The notes under the pieces are model-generated. The model was not told the origin of the DNA. It did no database searches and saw nothing but the letters and a program-made list of their open reading frames with translations. The translations under genes were made by a program, and so were the position numbers. Below, piece by piece: positions 17,078-24,097 of a stretch of 64,000 bases of DNA. Origin of the DNA: Ectothiorhodospiraceae bacterium (GTDB lineage Bacteria > Pseudomonadota > Gammaproteobacteria > Nitrococcales > Aquisalimonadaceae); contig JAFIFU010000001.1 in the NCBI GenBank assembly GCA_020831885.1, positions 186,001 through 250,000 on the forward strand. Direction: 5' to 3'. Every line of letters begins with the position of its first letter. Positions within the stretch are counted from its first letter, which is position 1.

Positions 17078-18540
17078 CCAGTGATCTCCCTGGTAACGGG
17101 CGATGAGCCGACCGGGCCGGAGGCGGCCCAGCCGGCGATCACCGCGGAAAACAGACCGGCGGTGCCGCCGGCCCGAACGATCAGCAACCCCCCGGGGCGG
17201 AACTTGGGAATCCTCTGGCCAGCGGCGCTGGCCGGCAGGCCTTCCGCGATGCCGTCAGCCCCCGCCAGCAGTTCGTCGCCCGGCATGAGCAGTAAACGTT
17301 CCAGTTCTTCCCGTAGCCGCTGCCGCGACCAGCCGGCCTCGCTGAACACGCGATGATGCTCCGGCGATACCACGAGCGTGGCGTCGCCGGCCATGGCCAT
17401 CTTGGTGTTGTCCACCGCGCGCAGCGAGTTGGCGAAGCTGCGCGCCAGGGACTCCGGTGTGCGGGATTTCTGGTCCACGATGCCCTGCACACCCTCGCCG
17501 GCAAACAGCGTGACGGTGGACGCCTCGGGCGGAAAGCCCCGCTCCACGGACAGGGAGCCCCAGTCGCTGTCTTCTGCTTCCGCGAAACAGAACGTGTACT
17601 TGCCGGGGTTGCCCAGGGTGGCCCGGTCGATCTCGCCCGGGCGGCCGCCCCCCACATTGCGGATAACCAGTTGCAGTGCCCGGCCGATGGTTGCGTTGGC
17701 GCGGTTGCCCTGGCCCAGGGCATTGACCCCGGAGTTCATGCCGATGGCCCGGGTGATTGGCCCGTTCACGATCACCATCGGCCCGGCGAACATGGTGGTG
17801 CAAAGCAGGCCGTGCATGCCGAATTCCTCGGTCAGGGCCGCTTCCACGGCGGCGATGACCACAGGCAGGTATTCCGGTTTGCAGCCGGCCATCACGGCGT
17901 TGATGGCGACTTTCTCGACGGTGCAGGGAGCCAGATCCGGGGGTACCTCCCCCAGATTCTCGGATGGTGCGCGATGCGTGCCCTGGAGCATGCGGAGGAC
18001 CCGCTCCCGGGTTGGCGGCACAACCGGAAGACCGTCCGTCCAGCCCCGCTCGTAGCAGGCCTCCATCACGTCCTCGGCATCACCGAGATCGATCTCCCGC
18101 GAACGCAGCAGACTCCGGTCAAAGCGGGCGGCGAGCTTGTCCGCCATCCCCGGATCCTGGGTCTTCGAGCCGCAGCCAGGCCGCGTCTCCGGCAGCTCGG
18201 CGCCCAACGGTTGCTGGCCACTCAGTGTCTGCCAGTCGCCGCGATGCCATCCGTAGGTGCGTCCCACCTCCCGACCGTTCTCCACCCGGATCAGCGTGGG
18301 CACGATTTCCACGTCCAACTGCCAGGACGTTTCCAGGCTCGCATCATGAACGACCTTGGGCAGGCCGTTGCCGTAAGCGGGGTCGTCCTGACTGTACACC
18401 GTGAGTGGCAGCGGTCCGTCCGCCAGCTCGTGCAGCACGGGCTCGATCAGTGTGCAGGTGGGGCAATCGCGCTTGGCGATGACGATGAGGCCGTCGGGCA
18501 GGGCGGGCACGGGCGAATCCTCAGTGACAGGAGAAGACAT
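17074..18540 (-). CDS. Thioredoxin-fold domain fused to a large UGSC-associated domain
   Basis: A 488-residue protein of unknown function. Residues 1 to about 110 look thioredoxin-like: RDCPTCTLIEP near residue 26 gives the CxxC motif, and IVPTLI gives the cis-Pro loop. A linker with RPGCGSKTQ (a Cys-Gly-Ser) follows. The remaining 340 residues have the motifs TDGLPVVPPT, INAVMAGCKPEYLPVV, VIVNGPI, NSGVNALGQGNRANATIGRA and PGKYTFCFAE. They are Gly-rich and may bind a substrate or cofactor, but no enzyme class is evident. The gene overlaps the UGSC gene by ATGA and lies 90 bp after the GrdB-like gene, so the three probably act together. ATG 18540 is preferred over a TTG just upstream. Confidence 0.8.
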   Translation of the reverse strand: MSSPVTEDSPVPALPDGLIVIAKRDCPTCTLIEPVLHELADGPLPLTVYSQDDPAYGNGLPKVVHDASLETSWQLDVEIVPTLIRVENGREVGRTYGWHRGDWQTLSGQQPLGAELPETRPGCGSKTQDPGMADKLAARFDRSLLRSREIDLGDAEDVMEACYERGWTDGLPVVPPTRERVLRMLQGTHRAPSENLGEVPPDLAPCTVEKVAINAVMAGCKPEYLPVVIAAVEAALTEEFGMHGLLCTTMFAGPMVIVNGPITRAIGMNSGVNALGQGNRANATIGRALQLVIRNVGGGRPGEIDRATLGNPGKYTFCFAEAEDSDWGSLSVERGFPPEASTVTLFAGEGVQGIVDQKSRTPESLARSFANSLRAVDNTKMAMAGDATLVVSPEHHRVFSEAGWSRQRLREELERLLLMPGDELLAGADGIAEGLPASAAGQRIPKFRPGGLLIVRAGGTAGLFSAVIAGWAASGPVGSSPVTREITG

Positions 18541-18629
18541 CAATCAGAGCCTAGCATACGCCTGAAACGAAATGCATGGCCTGGCAGGGGCGGCCAATGC
18601 CACGGGGACAGGCTGTGGATCCGGGTGCG

Positions 18630-19844
18630 TCATAGACCGAGTCGCACCCGTTGCTCAGCGGGGATCAACTGGCCCCCGGCCACCGCGCGAAGTATCTTGT
18701 CGTCCGAGGCCATTGCCGTGGCCCGCAGGCGGATCAGCACCTGGGCCGCGGTGGTTGTGTCCCAGAACCAGTGCTGCAATTGACGACTGGAAGGCCGTCC
18801 CCCCATGGACGCGGCCTCCAGATACTGCGCCTTCAGGTCGTCCGCCGCCAGCCGCATGGCGATGGCCAGGCGCTGTTCCGGCATCGGGTTCTCCGGCACC
18901 GTGCCGCTGGCCATGGCACAGAGAAATTCGGTGATGCGCTCGGCAGGCAAGGCGCTGTTACCGACCGTGGTTCGCCCGCGGCTTGCCACCGCTTGCCGGT
19001 AAACAGGGGCGATGGCCTCCTGCTCGGCCGCAAGGGCATCCCGCAGGGAGGCCGGGTTCCTGGATCCGTTCGGTCCCGCCGGCAGCGCTGGCGGTTGCCA
19101 GGCCGGGTCATCGGCGAAGCCGGCGGCCTGCCGTGGGAAGTCCATGATCAAACCAGGCTCCCGAACCTGCTCCAGCAGTCCTAACGCCTGGCTTAGCACC
19201 AGCCGCTGGAACGCCCCGTCACCGGGTTCACCCAGAGGGCGACCCAGCTCGAAAGGCACCCACAGCGTACGGGGCGGCCGGATCCGCTCGCTGTGTGGCC
19301 GGAAAAGACTGATGCAGATCGTGGCGATGCCCGCTGACTCCAGGTAATGCCCCAGCGCGCTCACGGCGCGCGTGCAATGGGGTCAGACGGGGAGCAGGAC
19401 GGCTGCCGTCACCCCTTGATCGCGGAAGTCCCGGACCAGTTCCTCGGCGTGGGGTTGCATCAGTTCCGGGTCGGTTGCGCCCATGAAGCTGTAATGGGTG
19501 TCCGCGGCATTCCCGATCAGGTCCTGTTCCGCGAGTTCCCGCAGCCGCTGCCGTGGAAGCATGACTTCCACGTCCTGTTGGAAGCCGGTCCGATCGAAGT
19601 TGACCGAAACGTGCGTGATCAGCAGGTCTTCGTCCCCGGTCTCTTTCGCAATACTGCGGAAGTCTTTCGCATTCGGTTTGAAGGGCGGTTCCCCCCGCAC
19701 GCTCAAGCCCGCCGTGGAAACCAATGCGACGGTGTGCTGGAGCAAGGGCCGGGGCGGTACCAGGGCCGTGGACCCGAATGTCGGGCATGACAGCGCGAGC
19801 ATGTTCTCCCGCAGCACCGGGGGCAGATCGTCCAGTCGGGCCAT
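18630..19844 (-). CDS. GrdB-like selenoprotein (in-frame UGA read as Sec154)
   Basis: A 404-residue protein of the glycine/sarcosine/betaine/D-proline reductase selenoprotein B family if the TGA at 19383-19385 is decoded as Sec. The frame is uninterrupted on both sides: residues before end AAVLLPV, and the Sec is followed by PHCT, giving the UxxCT motif of the family. VALVSTAGL and SFMG are further family-like motifs. Known members cleave a C-N bond reductively through a Sec-bound intermediate; the substrate here is unknown. A GGAGG site precedes the ATG. A SECIS hairpin begins right after the UGA, and the gene ends in an ordinary TGA. Confidence 0.88.
19350..19382 (-). promoter_or_regulatory. 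bSECIS hairpin of the GrdB-like gene
   Basis: Immediately after UGA, nt 1-5 (CCCCA) pair with 29-33 (UGGGG), nt 8 pairs with 28, and nt 11-15 (CGCGC) pair with 23-27 (GCGCG). Unpaired UU and CA bulges lie on the 5' side. The apical loop is GCCGUGA (16-22) with G first. Distance and loop composition fit bacterial SECIS rules. Folding was done by eye. Confidence 0.7.
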
Positions 19845-19919
19845 AAGAGCGGCCTCCGTTTGTGTCTCAATGGGGGAGTTTGCGGCCCGGGGTGAACCGG
19901 AAGCAAATCTCCTGCGGCC

Positions 19920-20906
19920 TCAGCCGATGGTCTCGTCAATGACCAGCAGCGATTTGCCGATCGCCTTGCCTGACAGCGCGAACGCCAGCGCCTCCGTATG
20001 CCGATCAAAACCGAAACGACGCCCGATGGGCGGCCTCAGTTTTCCGGCAGAGACCCAGGATAACAGACGATCAATCATGTCATCCGCCGCATCGGGTTCA
20101 AGGATCTGCCCGAATTGCCGGGTGTCGACACCGATCAGGGCCGCGCCTTTGAGCAGGGGGAGATTGAGCCGCAATGCCGGAATGTCTCCGTGGGCGAAAC
20201 CGATCACCAGGTAGCGACCCCGCCATTTCAATGAACGGAATGCGGGCTCCATCAGCGGACCACAGACCGGATCGTAGACCACGTCAATGCCGTGGGGCGC
20301 TAGTTCCCTGAGCCGCTCCCGCCAACCATCCGGCTCCCGGTCCAGTACAGCGGCCGCCCCGGCTTCCCGGGCTGCCGTACGCTTCTCTTCCGTGGAGGCG
20401 ACGGCGATGACCCGCGCACCGAGCGCTCGGCCCACGTCCACCGCTGCCAGTCCGGTGCCGCCCGCGGCTCCCATCACCAGCACGGTTTCGCCGGATTCGA
20501 GGCTGCCTCGATCCATCAAGCCGTGCATGGCGGTCAGGTAGTTGCCTCGGAAGACGGCGGCTTGCGGGAGCGTCATCCCGTCAGGCAGCACCTTCACGTC
20601 CTTCGCCTCGGCGGCGGCGTACTGGGCGAAGCCGCCCTGAACGCTGGCCAGAACACGCATTCCCGGCCTCAGGCCGGTGACGCCGGGACCGATCGAGTCG
20701 ATGACGCCGGCAACCTCGCTGCCGGGTACGTGGGGAAGCGCGGGCTTCGTCTGGTATCGGCCCAAGGCGATCAAGGCGTCCACGTAACCGATACTGCAGT
20801 ATGCCACCCTGATCCGGACCTGACCGTCACCGGGTGCCGGTGTCGGCAGATCGACGACGCGGTACGCATCCAGGGCGTCCAGATTGTCCGCCTGAACAGC
20901 TTTCAT
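19920..20906 (-). CDS. NADPH:quinone reductase-like MDR oxidoreductase
   Basis: A 328-residue medium-chain dehydrogenase/reductase of the zinc-less quinone oxidoreductase / NDUFA-like group. The N-terminal GroES-like fold has HVPGSEVAGVI near residue 60, and the NAD(P) site is VLVMGAAGGTGLAAVDVGRALGA cut here as VMGAAGGTGLAA around residue 145. No structural or catalytic zinc cysteines are present. It lies 75 bp upstream of the GrdB-like gene in the same direction and inside the repeat-bordered block, so it may feed electrons to, or process a product of, the selenoprotein system (inference). Alternatively it is a general detoxification reductase. Confidence 0.85.
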   Translation of the reverse strand: MKAVQADNLDALDAYRVVDLPTPAPGDGQVRIRVAYCSIGYVDALIALGRYQTKPALPHVPGSEVAGVIDSIGPGVTGLRPGMRVLASVQGGFAQYAAAEAKDVKVLPDGMTLPQAAVFRGNYLTAMHGLMDRGSLESGETVLVMGAAGGTGLAAVDVGRALGARVIAVASTEEKRTAAREAGAAAVLDREPDGWRERLRELAPHGIDVVYDPVCGPLMEPAFRSLKWRGRYLVIGFAHGDIPALRLNLPLLKGAALIGVDTRQFGQILEPDAADDMIDRLLSWVSAGKLRPPIGRRFGFDRHTEALAFALSGKAIGKSLLVIDETIG

Positions 20907-20921
20907 GATTCTCGCTTTTGG

Positions 20922-20956
20922 TAAAGGAAGCGCTGATCTGTTCCCATGGTGCTCTG
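20922..20956 (-). repeat. Dispersed 35-bp repeat, copy 2
   Basis: On the minus strand it reads CAGAGCACCATGGGAA, then C, then AGATCAGCGCTT, then CCTTTA. It matches copy 1 (10589-10622, plus strand) at about 32 of 34 positions in inverted orientation. It lies 16 bp upstream of the MDR oxidoreductase start. The two copies enclose selD through the MDR gene and nothing else. Confidence 0.75.
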
Positions 20957-21035
20957 TCTTTGCAGCGTGTCCGGGGGCAAGGTGCTATCGAAGGGCCCGT
21001 CCGTGGGCCCGGAGCGAACCGTCCCTGACCAGATT

Positions 21036-22199
21036 TCAGCGGCCGTGCTGTGCCGGATCCACCTGGGACAGGACTTCGGTCCAGTACAACTCGGCCAGTT
21101 CTTCCTTGCTGCTCACGTCGCTGACCAGCTCAATCCAGCGCTCCAGTACCGGTCGGAACTCGTCCAGCATCTCTGCGCCCCGCTGTACCCCGCGCTGATC
21201 CCGATAGACCTCCACCAGGGTTTCCATGTCACCTTCCACAAACTTGCGGGTTGCCTCCATCAGTTCCGGGGCCGCCTCGTGCACGCGCAAGCCGCGCTCC
21301 GCCTTGGCGCGTTCCAGCACCTCTTCCTCGCGCTGGTGGTATACCCACGGGATCTCGGCGGAAATATGGGCCGCCGCCCGCAGCAGCGCGCCACGCTGGT
21401 TGTCGTCAAGCGACTGCCAGGTATCCCGATTGACGCTGGTGATGGCGGCGCCGGCGAACACGCCCCCTGGGACATCGATGGTGGTGTCGGTGGTGGCCTC
21501 GATGATGCCCAGATTGGCCAGGTCCGGCGTGGAGATGATCACGCAATCCACGATGCCCTGCCGCAGGGCTTCCAATGCCTCGTTGCCCGACATGGTGACC
21601 GGCGTGGCGCCAAACTCGTTGGCCCACCGGGACCACTGCGAACCCGCCGCGCGCACCCGCTTGCCCTGCAGTTCCTCCAGGGTTCGTACCGGTGCATTGC
21701 AGTGCAGGCCGTAGTTGGAGCTGGAAGCCAGGCCCGTGAAGACCTGCTGCTGCTGCGCATACTCGTCATGGCACTCGGGGCAGTTGAAGAAGATGTACTC
21801 GAGCATGGCGCCAACGTAGGCCGGCCCTTCGCGGCCGCGGACAGCGTCGCCATAGAGTTGCATCTGCATGGCGGCTTCGGCAATGAGATTGGTGTGGGCG
21901 TACTCCGACGGGAAGTAGGCGGTGAGCAGATAACCGATATCGGCAATGCCGTCGCGCACACCGGCCGAGGTTTCGGCGAAGTTGAGCAGTGACAACGGGA
22001 AAACCCGCACCGACAGCTCGCCGTCGGAATACGTGCTCACCTTCTCGGCGTAGTTTTCGGCGGCTTTCGTGGCGTCACTGCCTGGCGGATAGCCGAGTGC
22101 GTAACGGAGAGTTTCCGCCGATGCCTGGCCCGCCAAGGCGATTCCGGCACTGAGTAGTACTGAGGCCGCACCCAGCAGGAAGCGGTTGCTGTACTTCAT
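21036..22199 (-). CDS. TRAP transporter solute-binding protein (DctP family)
   Basis: A 387-residue periplasmic binding protein. A Sec signal peptide with a cleavage site near GQASA-E (residue 28) precedes a DctP-type mature domain (YALGYPPGSDATKAAENYAEKV). RVRAAGSQWSRWANEFGATPV contains the conserved Arg region that usually contacts a substrate carboxylate. A CPECHDE segment near residue 145 is unusual for the family and could form a disulfide. No TRAP membrane subunits are adjacent, so it is an orphan here. GGAGGAG precedes the ATG. A GntR-like operator lies upstream. It could supply a substrate for the nearby GrdB-like enzyme, but that is speculative. Confidence 0.88.
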   Translation of the reverse strand: MKYSNRFLLGAASVLLSAGIALAGQASAETLRYALGYPPGSDATKAAENYAEKVSTYSDGELSVRVFPLSLLNFAETSAGVRDGIADIGYLLTAYFPSEYAHTNLIAEAAMQMQLYGDAVRGREGPAYVGAMLEYIFFNCPECHDEYAQQQQVFTGLASSSNYGLHCNAPVRTLEELQGKRVRAAGSQWSRWANEFGATPVTMSGNEALEALRQGIVDCVIISTPDLANLGIIEATTDTTIDVPGGVFAGAAITSVNRDTWQSLDDNQRGALLRAAAHISAEIPWVYHQREEEVLERAKAERGLRVHEAAPELMEATRKFVEGDMETLVEVYRDQRGVQRGAEMLDEFRPVLERWIELVSDVSSKEELAELYWTEVLSQVDPAQHGR

Positions 22200-22236
22200 T
22201 TTTCATCTCCTCCAGATATATTGTGTGCTACGCGAT

Positions 22237-22285
22237 TTGGTCCAACCAAGCGTTTGGTATAGCAGCTAAGGGGCAGAGTCTGCAA
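22237..22285 (-). promoter_or_regulatory. Promoter with GntR-like triple half-site
   Basis: On the minus strand TTGCAG (plus 22280-22285) and TATACC (22256-22261) are 18 bp apart. Overlapping and just downstream of the -10 are three alternating half-sites: TTGGT (22237-22241), ACCAA (22245-22249) and TTGGT (22254-22258). TTGGT-N-ACCAA is typical of FCD-type GntR repressors that often control TRAP importers. No gntR gene is in the window. Confidence 0.5.
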
Positions 22286-22395
22286 GCGGAGCCTTGTCCG
22301 GATGGCGGGTGCCATTGGTGAACGACCGACGTGGTGTGTGCCGTTGGGGTGGACGGCGTATGGCGTATGCGTGGCCCGGGGCGGGCAGGAGGGTG

Positions 22396-22423
22396 TCAGG
22401 CAGTTAATCCCTTAACTGCCTGA
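22396..22423. other. 12-bp perfect stem-loop next to tRNA-Lys
   Basis: TCAGGCAGTTAA (22396-22407) and TTAACTGCCTGA (22412-22423) form a perfect 12-bp inverted repeat with a 4-nt loop, 6 bp past the tRNA 3' end. There is no T run in the tRNA direction (CACCC follows). It probably limits read-through or guides 3'-end processing. Confidence 0.5.
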
Positions 22424-22429
22424 ATTTGT

Positions 22430-22505
22430 TGGTGGGTCGTGTAGGATTCGAACCTACGACCAGCGGATTAAAAGTCCGATGCTCTACCAACTGAGCTAAC
22501 GACCC
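22430..22505 (-). tRNA. tRNA-Lys (anticodon UUU)
   Basis: A 76-nt minus-strand tRNA with acceptor stem GGGTCGT/ACGACCC, D arm GCTCAGTTGGTAGAGC, anticodon loop CTTTTAA (UUU), T arm GTAGGTTCGAATCCTAC and an encoded CCA. All arms pair fully. Confidence 0.98.
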
Positions 22506-22518
22506 GAACAGGGCGCAC

Positions 22519-22546
22519 ATGATACTGAAACCGGGTTGCGAGTCAA
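22519..22546 (-). promoter_or_regulatory. Promoter of tRNA-Lys
   Basis: On the minus strand TTGACT (plus 22541-22546) and TATCAT (22519-22524) are 16 bp apart. A GC-rich discriminator (GTGCGCCC) follows, as in stringently controlled tRNA promoters. The start would lie about 8 nt before the mature tRNA. Confidence 0.65.
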
Positions 22547-22565
22547 TCGCCGGAGCGCCCGCCGG

Positions 22566-23393
22566 TCAACGTCCTTCCTCGCGCATACGCTGGAGCCGGT
22601 TTTCCGCTAGTGTTGCCACCGTCGTCCCTGGATAGCGGTCCCGGGCTTCCTCCAGGGCGGTGCGGGCCTGCTGCCATTGGCCGCGTTCGTAATGGATGTA
22701 ACCCTTCTTCAGCAGGGCGTCCGGCCGCTTGTTGTTGTCCTCGTCCGCGATGACCGCCTCGAAGTGTTCCATGGCTGTATCGAACTCGCGCACCACATAA
22801 TAGGATTCACCCAGCCAGTACAGCGCGTTCTCCGCGTACAGTGTCCCGGGATGCCGCTCCAGCACGACCCGGAAAGCATCCCCCGCCTGGGCGTAGCGGC
22901 CTTCCCGAAGCAACTCGAACGCCTTCTGGTAATCCGCTTCCGCGTCACCATCCGCCCGGGTGTCCATGTCGGCGTCCGCGATGTCGGTCTCACCATCGGG
23001 AGTGGCCGGTGGTGTTTCCCGGGCAAGCTCCGCATCCAGGGCAGGGGTGTCCGGTACCGTGGGCGCCGGCGCCACGGTTTCCGTTCCCCGTTCCAGCGCC
23101 TGCAGGCGTGAGTCCAGGTCCTCGTACAGGTTCCGTTGCTGACGTTCCAGGTCCGTGATGGTCCGCTGCATGACTTCCACTTCCCCCCGCAGCGCCTGGA
23201 CTTCCTGCCGCAAGCGTTCCTGCAAGCGGTTCATGTCCATGAGGGTGCTGCCATCCAGCAGGCGCTCGATGCGGTCCAAACGGCGCTCCACGTCCGCGGC
23301 CGCTGGTTGCGCGGTCAACCCCGCGGCCAGCATCAGTGCCACCAGGCCGCGACGCCAGTTGATTGTTGTAACGCTGATTGCAGGCACAGCCAC
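22566..23393 (-). CDS. cpoB: Cell division coordinator CpoB (YbgF)
   Basis: A 275-residue periplasmic protein that links Tol-Pal constriction to peptidoglycan synthesis by PBP1B. A signal peptide (cleavage near AAADVERRL, about residue 34) leads into a coiled coil (about 35-100) used for trimerisation. An acidic Pro/Ala/Asp linker (about 100-150) comes next. Three TPR repeats follow (DYQKAFELLREGRYAQA and two more). The linker is longer and more acidic than in E. coli, in line with a halophilic proteome. It is the last gene of the tol-pal set. The predicted start is a GTG after AGGGG and is not certain. Confidence 0.92.
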   Translation of the reverse strand: MAVPAISVTTINWRRGLVALMLAAGLTAQPAAADVERRLDRIERLLDGSTLMDMNRLQERLRQEVQALRGEVEVMQRTITDLERQQRNLYEDLDSRLQALERGTETVAPAPTVPDTPALDAELARETPPATPDGETDIADADMDTRADGDAEADYQKAFELLREGRYAQAGDAFRVVLERHPGTLYAENALYWLGESYYVVREFDTAMEHFEAVIADEDNNKRPDALLKKGYIHYERGQWQQARTALEEARDRYPGTTVATLAENRLQRMREEGR

Positions 23394-23458
23394 CCCCTGT
23401 GCTTGGGGCCGGTAGGCGTTGGTAGAACGCCTGCCGGCCGGTTCGCCATGTGTTTCGC

Positions 23459-24028
23459 TCAGTAGCGGTAGACCAGTTCTGCGCGGCGGTTCTGGGCCCA
23501 GGCTTCCTCGTTACTGCCCAGGTCCACCGGATTCTCTTCACCGTAGCTGGTCACGCGGATCTGATCCGCCGATGCGCCATAGAGTACCAGAGCGCGCTTC
23601 ACCGCTTCCGCACGGCGTTCCCCCAGCGCCAGGTTGTATTCGGGCGCGCCGCGTTCGTCGGTGTGGCCTTCCACGGTAATGCGCTGATCCGGGTGGTCGG
23701 CCAGAAAGGCAGCATGGGCTTCCAGTATGGAGACATCCTGCTCCCGGATCTCGCTGCTGTCGAAGGCGAAGTAAACCGTGCGTTGGCCGATGGGGCTGCT
23801 TGGATCCTCCAGCAACTGATCCAGCGCATCGCCCTCGACCAGGCGGCGGCCTTCCAGTCCACGGGCCTCGGCCGCGCGTTCCCGGTCGATGGCCGCCATT
23901 TCCTCCTCCGACAGTTCCCCGTCGGGACGATCCTCCACGCGCTCCTCGTCGCCCACCGTGGCGCAGCCGGCGAGGAAAAGGGCAAGGGCGGCCGGCAGCA
24001 GCCAGCGTGTCAGATTGGTTCCGTGCAT
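23459..24028 (-). CDS. pal: Peptidoglycan-associated lipoprotein Pal
   Basis: A 189-residue outer-membrane lipoprotein. The lipobox LAGC places the lipidated Cys at about residue 22. The C-terminal OmpA-like domain has VYFAFDSSEI, ITVEGHTDERGAPEYNLALGERRA (shown here only as GHTDERGAPEYN) and the NRRAELVY end, which bind meso-DAP in peptidoglycan. GGAGG precedes the ATG. An acidic linker (about 25-75) is longer than in E. coli. It partners TolB and, across the envelope, TolA. Confidence 0.96.
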   Translation of the reverse strand: MHGTNLTRWLLPAALALFLAGCATVGDEERVEDRPDGELSEEEMAAIDRERAAEARGLEGRRLVEGDALDQLLEDPSSPIGQRTVYFAFDSSEIREQDVSILEAHAAFLADHPDQRITVEGHTDERGAPEYNLALGERRAEAVKRALVLYGASADQIRVTSYGEENPVDLGSNEEAWAQNRRAELVYRY

Positions 24029-24097
24029 GATGGTCCTCCAGTTCGATCAGCCATGGAGTGCCGGGGTGGCAACTCCGGTTCATGTTCGGGCAGCCGC

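Noticed and set aside
19383-19385. Broken GrdB-like gene (two separate short genes)
   Set aside because: Same reasoning: UxxCT motif, hairpin directly after UGA and continuous frame to the natural end; the second piece has no good start or ribosome site of its own.
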